A stretch of DNA of 64,000 nucleotides, taken from positions 62,001-126,000 of the forward strand of contig JASCOC010000004.1 of assembly GCA_029959605.1 (NCBI GenBank). Reading direction: 5' to 3'. Of this stretch, positions 43,189 through 53,054 are shown piece after piece (within the stretch, counting starts at the first letter, position 1; each line of letters opens with the position of its first letter). The DNA comes from Lysobacteraceae bacterium PS02340 (GTDB lineage: Bacteria; Pseudomonadota; Gammaproteobacteria; Xanthomonadales; Xanthomonadaceae). The notes under the pieces were generated by a model. That model saw nothing but the letters and a program-made list of their open reading frames with translations. It searched no databases and had not been told where the DNA came from. The translations under genes were made by a program, and so were the position numbers.

Positions 43189-44133
43189 ATGACTTCTGCT
43201 CCCGATGCCCAGATCGATGCGACCGGCCGCCTGCGCCATCTGCTGACACTCGAGGGCCTGCCGCGTGCGACGCTCGAAGCATTGCTCGACCGTGCGCAGG
43301 CGATGGCCGACGCCGGCGAAGTCAATGCACGCCTGGCCGGCATCGCGGTCTGCACGCTGTTCTTCGAACCCTCGACGCGTACGCGGCTGAGCTTCCAGCG
43401 CGCCAGCCAGCGCCTCGGCGCCAATGTGCTCGGCTTCGATGCCTCGACGTCGTCGACGACCAAGGGCGAGACCGCACTCGACACCTTCCGCAACATCGAG
43501 GCGATGGGTGTGCGCGGTTTCGTCGTGCGGCATTCCGACGATGGCGCGGTCGCCGCGCTCGCATCCGCCGCCGCGCCGGACACCGCGCTCATCAATGCCG
43601 GCGATGGCCGCAGCGCGCATCCCACCCAGGGCCTGCTCGACATGCTGACCCTGCGCCAGGCCAAGGGCAACGATTTTTCGGGCCTGAAGGTCGTCATCGT
43701 CGGTGACGTGCGGCATTCGCGCGTCGCGCGCAGCGATCTGCATGCGCTGCGTACGCTCGGCGCGGGCGAGATCCGCGTGTGCGGACCGGCCTCGCTGCTG
43801 CCCGATGCCGCGCTGCTGTCCGGCTGCACGGTCTCGCATGATCTCGACGCCGCGCTCGAAGGCGTCGACGCGGTGATGATGCTGCGGCTGCAGCGCGAGC
43901 GCATGGCCGAGGGACTGGTCGATTCGCTCGAGGACTACCACCGCGATTACGGTCTCGACGCGCGTCGCCTGCGCCGCGCCGCGGGTGACGCTGTGGTGCT
44001 GCATCCCGGGCCGATGAATCGGGGCGTCGAGATCGACGACGACGTCGCCGACGGCCCGCAGTCGCTGATCCTGCGCCAGGTCGCCAACGGCGTCGCCGCG
44101 CGCATGGCGGTGCTAGAGACGCTGCTCGGCTGA
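43189..44133 (+). CDS. pyrB: aspartate carbamoyltransferase catalytic chain
   Basis: A 314-residue transcarbamoylase committing carbamoyl phosphate and aspartate to pyrimidines. The carbamoyl-phosphate motif is FFEPSTRTRLSFQRASQRLG; next are TKGETALDTFRNIEAMG, NAGDGRSAHPTQGLLDMLTL and HPGPMNRGVEIDDDVADGP. It is the class with neither fused pyrI nor an adjacent pyrR or dihydroorotase gene, unlike pseudomonads. The ATG at 43189 gives a normal N-terminus. A 25-base gap separates it from nothing but the permease leader region. Confidence 0.96.
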   Translation: MTSAPDAQIDATGRLRHLLTLEGLPRATLEALLDRAQAMADAGEVNARLAGIAVCTLFFEPSTRTRLSFQRASQRLGANVLGFDASTSSTTKGETALDTFRNIEAMGVRGFVVRHSDDGAVAALASAAAPDTALINAGDGRSAHPTQGLLDMLTLRQAKGNDFSGLKVVIVGDVRHSRVARSDLHALRTLGAGEIRVCGPASLLPDAALLSGCTVSHDLDAALEGVDAVMMLRLQRERMAEGLVDSLEDYHRDYGLDARRLRRAAGDAVVLHPGPMNRGVEIDDDVADGPQSLILRQVANGVAARMAVLETLLG

Positions 44134-44190
44134 GGGCCGGGCCGGCGCGAATCCGGTATGGTGCGGCGTCCCCAAGCCGCGCCCCACACG

Positions 44191-45585
44191 ATGTCCTCGA
44201 ACGATCCGCACGCTTCCCTGCCGGCACAGGCCGCCGCCGCGCCCGCGCATGCGCTGACGCCGCGCCAGCTGGTGATGATGGGGCTGGGCAGCGCGATCGG
44301 CGCCGGCCTGTTCCTCGGCTCCGGCGTCGGCATCCAGACCGCCGGTCCCGCGGTGCTGGTGTCGTATCTGATCGCCGGCGCACTGGTGATCGTGGTGATG
44401 CACGCGCTCGGCGAGATGGCCGCAGCCAAGCCGGCCAGCGGTGCGTTTTCGGTCTACGCGGCCGATGCGATGGGGCCGGTGGCCGGTGCGACCGTCGGCT
44501 GGCTGTGGTGGCTGCAGGTGGTGATCGTGATCGCGGCAGAAGCGGTCGGCGCGGCGGGCTTGCTCGCGTCGATCTGGCCGTCGCTGTCGGTGCCCGGTCT
44601 CGCGGTGTGTTTCATGGTGGTGTTCACCGCGATCAATCTGCTGGGCGTGCGCAACTTCGGCGAGTTCGAATTCTGGTTCGCGATCCTCAAGGTCATCGCG
44701 ATCCTCGCCTTCATCGCGATCGGCATCGCCCTGATCGCCGGCTGGTTGCCGGCGGTGGCATCTCCGGGCCTGTCGAATCTGCTGGGCCCCGATGGCTTCG
44801 CGCCGCGCGGCTGGGCTGGCATCGGCGCAGCATTGCTGGTCGTGGTGTTCGCCTTTGGCGGCACCGAGATCGTCGCGATCGCGGCGGCGGAAACCAACGA
44901 TCCGGCGAAGAGCCTCGCGCGTGCGATCCGTACCGTCGCATGGCGGATTCTCGTGTTCTATCTCGGCTCGATCGCAGTGATCGTCGCCGTGGTGCCGTGG
45001 GACAGCCCGGCGCTGTCGTCGCCGTTCGCGGCCGTGCTGCAGGTCGCGCGCATTCCGGGCGCGGCAACCGCGATCACCCTTGTTGCGGTGATCGCGCTGC
45101 TCTCGGCGCTCAACGCCAATCTCTATGGCGCCTCGCGGATGATCTGGTCGCTGGGTCGTCGCGGCGATGCGCCGGCGGTGCTCGGTCGCAGCGACCGTCG
45201 CAACGTGCCGATCGCCGCCGTCGTCGCCAGCGTGACCTTCGGGTTCGCCGCCGCCGCGCTGGAACTCGCATTCCCGCAGCGGGTACTGCCGGTGCTGCTC
45301 AATATCGTCGGCGCGACCTGCCTGCTGGTGTGGACGCTGGCGCTGGTCTCGCAGTACATCTTGCGTCGCCGCGCCGATCGCGCGAATGCACCGCTGCCGT
45401 TCCGCATGCGCGCATTCCCGGTGCCCACGCTCGCCGCGCTGTCGGTGCTCGCGGTGATCTTCGCGATGCTGATCGCCTCGCCGGACACACGCGCGCAGTT
45501 CCTGTCGATGGCCGTGCTCACGCTGGCCATCGCCGGCTTCAACGCGCTGGCGCAACGTCTACGGCGGACACCGTCGGCAGGCTGA
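44191..45585 (+). CDS. APC-family amino acid permease
   Basis: A 464-residue, 12-helix proton-coupled transporter of the amino acid-polyamine-organocation superfamily. Helix 1 has GLGSAIGAGLFLGSGVGIQT, the unwound substrate site shared with GabP, ProY and AnsP; GAFSVYAADAMGPVAG, FAFGGTEIVAIAAAETNDP and SALNANLYGASRMIWSLGRR are family features. The ATG at 44191 is preferred over GTG at 44158. Likely substrates are neutral amino acids such as proline or GABA, but sequence does not decide. Confidence 0.9.
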   Translation: MSSNDPHASLPAQAAAAPAHALTPRQLVMMGLGSAIGAGLFLGSGVGIQTAGPAVLVSYLIAGALVIVVMHALGEMAAAKPASGAFSVYAADAMGPVAGATVGWLWWLQVVIVIAAEAVGAAGLLASIWPSLSVPGLAVCFMVVFTAINLLGVRNFGEFEFWFAILKVIAILAFIAIGIALIAGWLPAVASPGLSNLLGPDGFAPRGWAGIGAALLVVVFAFGGTEIVAIAAAETNDPAKSLARAIRTVAWRILVFYLGSIAVIVAVVPWDSPALSSPFAAVLQVARIPGAATAITLVAVIALLSALNANLYGASRMIWSLGRRGDAPAVLGRSDRRNVPIAAVVASVTFGFAAAALELAFPQRVLPVLLNIVGATCLLVWTLALVSQYILRRRADRANAPLPFRMRAFPVPTLAALSVLAVIFAMLIASPDTRAQFLSMAVLTLAIAGFNALAQRLRRTPSAG

Positions 45586-45622
45586 CACGCGAAACCCGGT
45601 CGAGGTCGACCGCGCCTGCGTG

Positions 45623-46453
45623 TCAGCGCTTCTGCGCGAACAGCCACGGCCATAGCGCCTCGGTGCGGTAGGCCGCATCCCAGCTGTTGTGATTGGCGTC
45701 GGGAAACTCGGTGTAGCGCACGTCGGCGCCGACATCGCGCAGCGCGACGTGCATGCGCCGCGACTGTTCCGGCAGCACCACGTCGTCGAGTGCGCCGTGG
45801 AAGATCCAGACCGGAATATCGCGCAGGCGACGCGCGGCCTCGGCGAACGGATCGCCGGCCGCGCGCGTGGATTCGACGAACAGATCCTCGAGATCGGGCC
45901 GCGAGCCGGGCGGGGTGATGCCGCCGCAGACCGGCACCAGCGCAGCGAAGCGTGTCGGCTCGCGCAGTGCCAGCGACCAGGTGCCATAGCCGCCGCGCGA
46001 CATGCCGGTCAGCGAGGTGCGGCTGCGGTCGCCGTCGAATTCGGCGGTCGCTGCATCGAGCGTCGCCAGCGCCATCGTGGCGGTGTCACCTTCCCAGGAT
46101 TCGCCTTCGGGTGATTGCGGGAACACCACCAGCGCCGGGAAATCCGCCGCGTGCGCGCGCACGTAAGGCCCGAGTCCGGCGTGGATCTGCTTTTCGCCGT
46201 CATCGCCGCGCTCGCCCGAGCCGTGGAGGAACTGCACCACCGGCAGCGGACGCGGCAGCTGCGCCGACGGCACGAAGACTTGGTAGGCGTAGCGGCGGCC
46301 GTTCGAGGTGAGCTCGCGGCGCACGAAGCGGCCCGGCGCCGGGCCAGACGCAGGCAGTGCGCTCACGCAGCCCGACAGCACGGCGGCACCGCCGGCGAGG
46401 GCGAGGCCGCGCAGCAGGCGGCGGCGTGCGCTGGAATGGGAGATGTTGGACAT
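45623..46453 (-). CDS. alpha/beta-hydrolase esterase, Tat-type lipoprotein
   Basis: A 276-residue exported hydrolase. N-terminal SSARRRLLRGLALAGGAAVL has an RR pair and is followed by lipobox LSGC (C29), suggesting a Tat-dependent lipoprotein. The catalytic triad is visible: serine in GMSRGGYG, aspartate in FHGALDDVV, histidine in PDANHNSWDAAY; the oxyanion segment is FLHGSGERG. It resembles the phospholipase/carboxylesterase and prolyl-peptidase-like LpqC group that act on short esters. Natural substrate unknown. Confidence 0.88.
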   Translation of the reverse strand: MSNISHSSARRRLLRGLALAGGAAVLSGCVSALPASGPAPGRFVRRELTSNGRRYAYQVFVPSAQLPRPLPVVQFLHGSGERGDDGEKQIHAGLGPYVRAHAADFPALVVFPQSPEGESWEGDTATMALATLDAATAEFDGDRSRTSLTGMSRGGYGTWSLALREPTRFAALVPVCGGITPPGSRPDLEDLFVESTRAAGDPFAEAARRLRDIPVWIFHGALDDVVLPEQSRRMHVALRDVGADVRYTEFPDANHNSWDAAYRTEALWPWLFAQKR

Positions 46454-46472
46454 GCGATCACTCCGGAATGGA

Positions 46473-47114
46473 TCAGGCGAAGGTCCACAGACCCAGCGCC
46501 AGCAGGTGCAGGACGACCATCGCGACGAACACCTGACGGTAGGCTGGTTTGGCGCGTTTGTGACGCAGCAGCTGCTGCGCGAACCCTGCGGCGGGCCAGC
46601 CGCCGAGCAGTTCGAGCAGATGCAGATGCGCCTCGGGCGTGCGCCAGCGTCCGTGGCGCGCCGCGTGCTTGTCGAGCGCGTAGGCGGCTGCGGTCAGCAC
46701 ATTGAGACCAGCCAGCGCGGCGAGTGCAAGGTGCGGCAGGCGTCCGGACACGACCCCGTATCCGAGCAACGCACACCAGGCGGCGATCGCGATCAGCAAT
46801 CCGCGCATGCCGCCCGCCGGTGCGGACGATGCACGCGCATCGCGGGGCTTCGACGTGGCGCGTGCCGTGCGCGGCGATTGCGCGGTGCCGACTGCGGCGA
46901 CGTGGACCGCGCGCCAGCGTCCGTCGGCCTGTCGCTCTGGCGTGTAGCGCACACGTGCGCCGACATCGGGACGTGCCCCACTGCGATCGAAATCGCGAAC
47001 GTGGAAGAACAGACGATCCGGTCCATCGGCAGCGGCGTCTTCGGGCGTGATGAAACCGAAGCCGCGGGCGTCGTCCCAGCGTTCGATCCGACCGAATCCG
47101 GCACCTGCGCGCAT
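46473..47114 (-). CDS. cold-shock-domain / DUF1294 membrane fusion protein
   Basis: A 213-residue two-part protein. Residues ~1-75 form a cold-shock OB domain (GFGRIERWDDARGFGFI, RLFFHVRDF, VGARVRYTPERQADGRW) with RNP-like aromatic strands. After a charged linker, residues ~105-213 are DUF1294: four helices with LNVLTAAAYALDKHAARHGR, HLLELLGGWPAAGFAQQLLR and KRAKPAYRQVF. The fusion is recurrent in proteobacteria; how nucleic-acid binding relates to the membrane part is unknown. The ATG at 47114 lies 10 bases after mgtE. Confidence 0.9.
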   Translation of the reverse strand: MRAGAGFGRIERWDDARGFGFITPEDAAADGPDRLFFHVRDFDRSGARPDVGARVRYTPERQADGRWRAVHVAAVGTAQSPRTARATSKPRDARASSAPAGGMRGLLIAIAAWCALLGYGVVSGRLPHLALAALAGLNVLTAAAYALDKHAARHGRWRTPEAHLHLLELLGGWPAAGFAQQLLRHKRAKPAYRQVFVAMVVLHLLALGLWTFA

Positions 47115-47124
47115 GGTCGTGGCC

Positions 47125-48486
47125 TCAGCGCAGCATGATCGCGGTGGCAAGGCCAAGGAAGCTGAAGAAGCCGACGATGTCGGTCACCGCGGTCACGACC
47201 ACGGTGCCGGCGACGGCGGGATCGACACCCATGCGCTTGAGCAGCAGCGGCAGCAGGGTGCCGGCCAGCGCGGCCGAGCAGAAGTTGATCACCAGCGCGG
47301 CGAAGATCACCAGCGACAGCACCCAGTCGTGGAACCAGACCAGCGCCACGAGGCCGACCAGACTGCCGATCAGCAGGCCGTTGATCAGCGCGACGCGCAA
47401 TTCCTTCCACAGCAGGATGCGCGCATTGCTCGCGCCCACCTGGCCCAGCGCGATGCCGCGCACCATCAGCGTGAGTACCTGCACCGCGGCATTACCGCCG
47501 ATGCCGGCGACGATCGGCATCAGCACTGCGAGCGCGACGATCTGCTCGATGGTCGCCTCGAAGCGGCCGATCACGAACGCCGCGAGGAACGCGGTGCACA
47601 GGTTGATGCCCAGCCACACGACGCGACCGCGTACCGCTCGCCTGATCGGCGAGAACAGATCCTCGTCCTCGTCGAGACCAGCGGCGGACAGCGCCTGGTG
47701 CTCGGCCTGCTCGCGGATGATGTCGATCACGTCATCGACCGTGATGCGGCCGAGCAGGATATTGCCGTCGTCGACGACCGGCGCCGAGACCCAGTCGTTG
47801 TCGGAGAACTGGCGCGCGACCTGTTCGGCGGATTCGGCGACGTGGATCGAATCGAGCTCGTCGTCGATCAGCTTGTTGATCGGCGTGCCCGGCTCGCGCG
47901 TCACCAGATCCTGCAGCGCGACCCAGCCGGCCAGCTGATGGCGGCGATTGACGACGTACAGGTGATCGGTGTGTTCGGGCAATTCGCCGCGCAGGCGCAG
48001 GAACCGCAGCACCACGTCGACGGTGGTATCGGCGCGCACCGTCACCACGTCGGGATTCATCAGGCGGCCGGCGGTGTCTTCGGGATACGAGAGCACCTGC
48101 TCCAGACGCTCGCGGTTCTCGCGGTCCATCGCCCGCAGCACTTCGTCGATCACCGCGTCGGGCAGATCCTCGACGAGGTCCGCCAGATCGTCGATGTCGA
48201 GATCCTCGACCGCGGCGACCAGCTCGTCGGCATCCATGTCCGCGATCAGGCTTTCGCGCACCTCGTCGCCGACGTGGACCAGCACTTCGCCGTCGTCTTC
48301 GGGATCGACCAGCCCCCACACGACCATGCGCTTGTCGTGCGGCAGCGATTCGAGGAGGTTGCCGATCTCGGCCGGCGCCAGCGTATTGACCAGCCGGCGC
48401 ACCGGTCCGAGTCGACCGCTGTCGAGTGCATCGGACAACAGACGCAGCTGGCGCGCGGTCTTGTCGGGGCGGACGGCTTCGGCCAT
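47125..48486 (-). CDS. mgtE: magnesium transporter MgtE
   Basis: A 453-residue MgtE-type Mg2+ channel. An N-terminal acidic superhelical domain (NTLAPAEIGNLLESLPHDKR) is followed by two CBS domains (~140-270: GRLMNPDVVTVRADTTVDVV, GRITVDDVIDIIREQAEHQA) that sense Mg2+. Five membrane helices follow, with pore residues in PIVAGIGGNAAVQVLTLMVR and AVTDIVGFFSFLGLATAIML. It is last in the PTS/rpoN block, 198 bases after ptsI. Mg2+-responsive gating by the acidic domain is known for the family. Confidence 0.96.
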   Translation of the reverse strand: MAEAVRPDKTARQLRLLSDALDSGRLGPVRRLVNTLAPAEIGNLLESLPHDKRMVVWGLVDPEDDGEVLVHVGDEVRESLIADMDADELVAAVEDLDIDDLADLVEDLPDAVIDEVLRAMDRENRERLEQVLSYPEDTAGRLMNPDVVTVRADTTVDVVLRFLRLRGELPEHTDHLYVVNRRHQLAGWVALQDLVTREPGTPINKLIDDELDSIHVAESAEQVARQFSDNDWVSAPVVDDGNILLGRITVDDVIDIIREQAEHQALSAAGLDEDEDLFSPIRRAVRGRVVWLGINLCTAFLAAFVIGRFEATIEQIVALAVLMPIVAGIGGNAAVQVLTLMVRGIALGQVGASNARILLWKELRVALINGLLIGSLVGLVALVWFHDWVLSLVIFAALVINFCSAALAGTLLPLLLKRMGVDPAVAGTVVVTAVTDIVGFFSFLGLATAIMLR

Positions 48487-48684
48487 GGATAGCTCCGTTG
48501 CGCGTCGCGACAGTCTCGGCGCGACAGGGGTCAGATGTGCATCCCGCCATTATCCGGGATAGCGCACGTCTTACGCCATCGTCCGTGCGTCGAAGAGCAG
48601 GTGGGCTTCATGCGGCCGGGGTCTGCGACGGACGCGCGTACCGGTGAAACAGCGGCTGCAGCCGTCTGCGGCGGGTGCGCGGAC

Positions 48685-50418
48685 TCAGTCCGCGGCGTGC
48701 ACCGGCTGCACCGCATCGAGCCAGCGCTCGATGCCGGCGCGGTCGCGGGCGCGCAGCAGCGCAGGGGCACGGGCACGCAAATGGCCGAGGTCGAGGGCGC
48801 GGATCGCGCGGCGGACTTCGAGCAGCGGCGAGGGATGCAGGCTCAGTTCTTCGATACCGAGCGCGAGCAGCAGCGGGGTGAAGCGGGCATCGCCGGCGAT
48901 CTCGCCGCAGATGGACGCCGGCATCCCGCGTGCACGCGCGACACGCACGACGCTGTGCACGAGTCGCAGCACGGCCGGGTGCAGCGGCGAATACAGATCG
49001 CCGAGCGCGTCATTGTTGCGATCGGCCGCGAGCAGGTACTGGACGAGATCATTGGTGCCGATGGAAATGAAATCGAGATCGCGGGCGAAGGTCGGCAACG
49101 CGATCGCCGCTGACGGCACTTCGATCATCGCGCCGAGCGCGATCTGCGCGGCGGTCTCCTGACCTTCGCGCGCGAGATCCTTCAGCACGCGCGTGAGCAG
49201 CTGCCGTACTGCGATCACTTCCTCGCGGCCGCTGACCATCGGCACCAGGATGCGCACCGGCCCGTAGCCGGAGGCACGCGCGATTGCACGCAGCTGGGTT
49301 TCCAGCAGGCCGGTGCGCGCCATCGACAGCCGCACGCCGCGCAGACCGAGCGCGGGGTTGGGTTCGTTGCGCAGTGCGAGGCCGCTGTTGTCGGCTTTGT
49401 CGGCGCCGATGTCGAGCGTGCGGATCGTGACCGTGCGACCGGTCATGCCGAGCACCAGGTCCCGATAGGCGCGGAATTGCGCGTCCTCGTCCGGCACCTC
49501 GCGGCCCTGCAGGAACAGGAATTCGGTGCGGTACAGGCCGATGCCGGCCGCGCCCAGCGCATGCGCCTCGGCGACGTCCTCGCGTGATTCGGCGTTCGCG
49601 TACAGCCGGATGTCGACGCCGTCGAGCGTCTTGCTGGGCTCGCGGCGCAGGCGGCGCAGTTGCTTGCGCTCGCGCTTCTCCTCGCGCAAGCGTGCGCGGT
49701 AGACACGCAGATCGCTCGGGCCAGGCTCGATGACGATCTCGCCGGTGCTGCCGTCTATGACCAGCACGTCACCGTCGTTGATCGCACCCAATGCCTGCGG
49801 CGCGTTGACGATCAGCGGCAGATGCAGGCTGCGGGCGAGGATCGCGGTGTGCGACAGCATGCTGCCGCCCGAGGTCACGATGCCGAGCACGCCCTGTGAA
49901 TGCAGGCGGCCGATCTCCGACGGCGCGATCGCATCGGTGACCAGGATTTCGCCGGCGACGCCCTGCAGTTCCGCCTCGTGGTCGTGCAACGCCGCGTGCA
50001 CGCGACCGATGACGTGGTCGATGTCCTCGATGCGGCTGCGGAAATAGGCGTCGTCCATGCCCTCAAACACGGCGGCCAGCCGATCGCGTTGCAAGCGCAG
50101 CGCGTAGTCGGCGCCGTACAGGCCCGAGCGCACGAGTTCGTCAAGGCCGTGCAGCAGTTCCGGATCTTCGAGCAGCAGGGTGTGCAGGTCGAGGAATTCA
50201 CCGACCTCGTGCGCCAGCGCGCCGTGCAACTGGTCGCGCATCGCGCGGATCTCGCCGCGCACCTGTTCGATGGCGGCATGCAGCCGCGCCAGTTCCGCTT
50301 CGGCCTCGGCAGGCGCGACGCGCGCCTCGGCGACTTCCAGTGCATGCGGTTCGCGCACGCGTGCGCGACCGAGCGCGCTGCCGCGGGAGGCACCCTGTCC
50401 GTGGAGCCCCTGCCGCAT
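48685..50418 (-). CDS. ptsI: phosphoenolpyruvate-protein phosphotransferase (PTS enzyme I)
   Basis: A 577-residue EI that takes phosphate from PEP and passes it to HPr. The phospho-histidine is H190 in GGSMLSHTAILARSLHLP; also visible are GIGLYRTEFLF, PLVxS-like VPMVSGREEV, IGTNDLVQYLLAADRNND and the C-terminal PASICGEIAGD. There is no N-terminal GAF domain, so it is not PtsP. The start overlaps the HPr gene stop (TGATG). With HPr, EIIA-Man and EIIA-Ntr but no EIIB/C nearby, it likely feeds regulatory rather than sugar transport phosphorylation. Confidence 0.97.
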   Translation of the reverse strand: MRQGLHGQGASRGSALGRARVREPHALEVAEARVAPAEAEAELARLHAAIEQVRGEIRAMRDQLHGALAHEVGEFLDLHTLLLEDPELLHGLDELVRSGLYGADYALRLQRDRLAAVFEGMDDAYFRSRIEDIDHVIGRVHAALHDHEAELQGVAGEILVTDAIAPSEIGRLHSQGVLGIVTSGGSMLSHTAILARSLHLPLIVNAPQALGAINDGDVLVIDGSTGEIVIEPGPSDLRVYRARLREEKRERKQLRRLRREPSKTLDGVDIRLYANAESREDVAEAHALGAAGIGLYRTEFLFLQGREVPDEDAQFRAYRDLVLGMTGRTVTIRTLDIGADKADNSGLALRNEPNPALGLRGVRLSMARTGLLETQLRAIARASGYGPVRILVPMVSGREEVIAVRQLLTRVLKDLAREGQETAAQIALGAMIEVPSAAIALPTFARDLDFISIGTNDLVQYLLAADRNNDALGDLYSPLHPAVLRLVHSVVRVARARGMPASICGEIAGDARFTPLLLALGIEELSLHPSPLLEVRRAIRALDLGHLRARAPALLRARDRAGIERWLDAVQPVHAAD

Positions 50419-50687
50419 CAGCCCTCCTCGTCGAACCTGCGCTCGAACAACGCGGCAGCAGCCTCCATCGCGGCGGCTTCGTCCTCGCCATCGAGTCGCA
50501 GTACGACCTGGGTGCCGTGCCCGGCGGCCAGCAGCATCACGCCCATGATGCTCTTGGCGTTGACCTCGCGGCCCTTGGCGACGAGCGTGGCGTTGCAGCG
50601 GAAGCCCGACAGCACCTGCACCAGCTTGGCGGTCGCACGGGCGTGCAGGCCGAGCTTGTTGGCGACGAGCAGTTCGCGTTCGATCAT
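50418..50687 (-). CDS. ptsH: phosphocarrier protein HPr
   Basis: An 89-residue HPr. H15 in NKLGLHARATAKLVQ is the EI target; S46 in NAKSIMGVMLLAA is the HprK target, so both phosphorylation sites are intact. The upstream start is 51 bases from the EIIA-Man stop. In Xanthomonas-type clusters HPr-Ser phosphorylation links to HprK and controls virulence or metabolism; here hprK is four genes upstream. Confidence 0.97.
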   Translation of the reverse strand: MIERELLVANKLGLHARATAKLVQVLSGFRCNATLVAKGREVNAKSIMGVMLLAAGHGTQVVLRLDGEDEAAAMEAAAALFERRFDEEG

Positions 50688-50738
50688 CGGGAAGCAGTCC
50701 TGGTACAGCGCGGGAGAAAGAGGGTGGAGCGGTGCGAC

Positions 50739-51131
50739 TCAGGCATCGTCGAGCAGGACACCGTTGCGGGCACCTGCGGCCGCGGTGGCCGGCAGATCGT
50801 CGAGCGCCTGCTCAGGATAGTTCATGACCCTGAGCAGCATCGGCAGGCTCAGCCCCGACACACGTCTGGCCGGCGTGCCCAGGCGCGCGAGTTGCGTGGC
50901 GACGTTGCTCGGACTGGCGCCGTAGAGATCGGTCAGGATCAGCACGCCGTCGCCCTCGTCGACACGCCGCATCGCCGCGCTCGCGCGGGGCAGCGCGACA
51001 TCGGGATCCTCGTCGAACGGCATCTCGAACACGTCCGTCTTCAACGGAAGCTGCTGCATCAGACGGGTCGCCACCGCGAGCATCGCGGAACCGATCCCCT
51101 CGTGGGTCATTAGAAGTACGCCGACGGCCAT
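50739..51131 (-). CDS. PTS EIIA component, mannose type
   Basis: A 130-residue EIIA-Man fold protein with phospho-acceptor H10 in VLLMTHEGIGSAML. Additional family segments are VALPRASAAMRRVDEGDGVL then LTDLYGASPSNVATQLAR and RVSGLSLPMLLRVM. It is 51 bases upstream of ptsH and 92 bases after rapZ, and no matching EIIB-Man or permease is present, so it is a stand-alone regulatory EIIA. Confidence 0.93.
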   Translation of the reverse strand: MAVGVLLMTHEGIGSAMLAVATRLMQQLPLKTDVFEMPFDEDPDVALPRASAAMRRVDEGDGVLILTDLYGASPSNVATQLARLGTPARRVSGLSLPMLLRVMNYPEQALDDLPATAAAGARNGVLLDDA

Positions 51132-51222
51132 CCGTGGACGTTAGCAGAGCAGGGGGATCGCCCGGAAGCGTCGTGCGCGCGACGCTGCATCCGCGCGCGT
51201 CGATGCTGCGTTGCCGCAGGCG

Positions 51223-52098
51223 TCAGTCGAGTTCGCGATGGTAGGTCGCGACATCGCGCCAGCCCTGCTCGCGCGCGTGCCGCGCCAGGGTTTCGGCCAG
51301 ATACACCGAGCGATGGCGACCGCCGCTGCAGCCGAAGGCGACCGTCACGTAGCTGCGCGTGTCGCTGCGCAGCCGCGGCAGCCAGTTGCCCAGGAACTGC
51401 GAGACCTGGGCGATGAATTCGCCCACGTCCTCCTGGCCTTCGAACCAGGTGCGCACGTCGGCATCGCGACCCGACAGCGGGCGCAGCCGCGGATCCCAGT
51501 GCGGGTTCGGCAACGCGCGTGCGTCGAACACGAAGTCCGCATCGGCCGGCACGCCGCGCCGGTAGGCGAAGGACTCGAACAGCAGTGAGACCGACTGGTC
51601 CTGGGCGAGATCGAGTTCGGTGACGATGCGCCGGCGCAGCTGGTGGACGTTGAGGTCGCTGGTGTCGATGACCGTGTCGGCGAGACTGCGCAGCGGACGC
51701 AGCAGATTGCGTTCGAGCGCGATCGCATCGGCCAGCGACAGGCCGACCCGGCTCAGCGGATGGCGTCGGCGGGTGTCGGCAAAGCGACGCAGCAGCACTT
51801 CGTTGCCGGTCTCGAAGAACACCAGTCGAGGGTCGAGACCGAGCGCGCCGACATCCGACAGCCAGCCCGGCACCTTCGACAGATCGGTGTGGCGGTTGCG
51901 CACGTCGATGCCGACAGCAAGCCGCCGCGGCGGCTCATCGGCGCGGGTGAGGTTGGCGACGAAGTCGGCGAGCATGCCCGCGGGCAGGTTGTCGACGCAG
52001 TAGAAATCCAGATCCTCGAACGTGCGCAGCGCGACCGACTTGCCGCTGCCCGACAGGCCGCTGACGACGTAGAACAGCGGCGGCGTCGTATCGCTCAC
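51223..52098 (-). CDS. rapZ: RNase adapter protein RapZ
   Basis: A 291-residue P-loop protein (YvcJ/RapZ family) that senses glucosamine-6-phosphate and guides GlmZ decay in enterobacteria. Walker A GLSGSGKS is at residues 14-21; [36 protein letters not shown] and the C-terminal [19 protein letters not shown] are signatures. GTG start overlaps the hprK stop as GTGA. Here it sits beside hprK rather than npr, so its RNA target may differ. Confidence 0.96.
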   Translation of the reverse strand: MSDTTPPLFYVVSGLSGSGKSVALRTFEDLDFYCVDNLPAGMLADFVANLTRADEPPRRLAVGIDVRNRHTDLSKVPGWLSDVGALGLDPRLVFFETGNEVLLRRFADTRRRHPLSRVGLSLADAIALERNLLRPLRSLADTVIDTSDLNVHQLRRRIVTELDLAQDQSVSLLFESFAYRRGVPADADFVFDARALPNPHWDPRLRPLSGRDADVRTWFEGQEDVGEFIAQVSQFLGNWLPRLRSDTRSYVTVAFGCSGGRHRSVYLAETLARHAREQGWRDVATYHRELD

Positions 52099-53054
52099 GG
52101 CGCACCCCGCTCGAGGAATTGCGAATGCCGGGCGAGGAACGCCGCAGCCGGGTCGAGACCCTTGGTGCGCAGGATGTGGATGCGCGTCGCGGCCTCGGCG
52201 AGCACCGCGAGGTTGCGACCGGGCATGACCGGCAGGGTGATCAGCGGCACGTCGAGATCGAGCACGCGACGCATGCCCAGATCACCGGTCAGACGCACCA
52301 TGCCATCGCCGTCGCCGGCCATCGTGTCGGCATTGGGCCGGCTGAGATGGATGATCAGGCGCAGGTATTTGTTCCGCTTCACGGCGGTGTCGCCGAACAT
52401 CTCGCGGATGTTGAGCACGCCCAGGCCGCGCAGCTCCAGCAGGTCCTGCAGCAGTTCGGGGCAGGTGCCGTCGAGCACATCGGGCGCGATCTGGGTGAAC
52501 TCGGGCGCGTCGTCAGCGACCAGACGGTGGCCGCGGGTGATCAGTTCCAGCGCCAGCTCGCTCTTTCCCGAACCCGACTCGCCGGTGATCAGTACACCGA
52601 TCGAATACACCTCCATGAAGACACCATGCAGGGTGATCCGCGGCGCCAGCTGACGCGCGAGGTGGTACTGCAGCAGGTTCAGCAGTTCATGACCGCGGTT
52701 GGGCGAGGTCCACAGCGGCGTCTGCGATTCTTCGGCTGCTTCGCGCAGGTCTTCGGGGCAGGGCTGGTCCTTGCTGATGACCAGCGCGAGCGGCCGGTAC
52801 TGGATCACGCGTTCGATGGTTTCCCAGCGCAGCCGCGAATCCAGCCCATCGAGCCAGGACAGTTCCTCGGTCCCGAGGATCTGCACCTTGTTGGGATAGA
52901 TGATGTTGAGATAGCCGGCGAGCGAAGGCCGGCGCGCGACGGTTTCGATCGACTCGAGCACCTTGCGGCCGCCGTGCTGGCCGGCGAGCCAGCGCAGGCC
53001 CAGACGCTCGTGCAACTGCGCGAACAGCTCTTGCGCCTGGATACTCGCGTTCAC
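52095..53054 (-). CDS. hprK: HPr kinase/phosphorylase
   Basis: A 319-residue bifunctional enzyme adding or removing phosphate at Ser46 of HPr. The N-terminal domain has [20 protein letters not shown]; the P-loop GESGSGKS is at residues 158-165; the HprK signature [20 protein letters not shown] follows. GTG at 53054 overlaps the ptsN stop by 4 bases, and rapZ overlaps the hprK end, so ptsN-hprK-rapZ are coupled. HprK is absent from enteric bacteria but usual in xanthomonads and beta-proteobacteria. Confidence 0.96.
   Translation of the reverse strand: MNASIQAQELFAQLHERLGLRWLAGQHGGRKVLESIETVARRPSLAGYLNIIYPNKVQILGTEELSWLDGLDSRLRWETIERVIQYRPLALVISKDQPCPEDLREAAEESQTPLWTSPNRGHELLNLLQYHLARQLAPRITLHGVFMEVYSIGVLITGESGSGKSELALELITRGHRLVADDAPEFTQIAPDVLDGTCPELLQDLLELRGLGVLNIREMFGDTAVKRNKYLRLIIHLSRPNADTMAGDGDGMVRLTGDLGMRRVLDLDVPLITLPVMPGRNLAVLAEAATRIHILRTKGLDPAAAFLARHSQFLERGAP

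Noticed and set aside
44113-45555. 480-codon minus-strand frame opposite the amino acid permease
   Set aside because: His/Arg/Asp-rich with no family features; the plus-strand reading is an evident 12-helix transporter.
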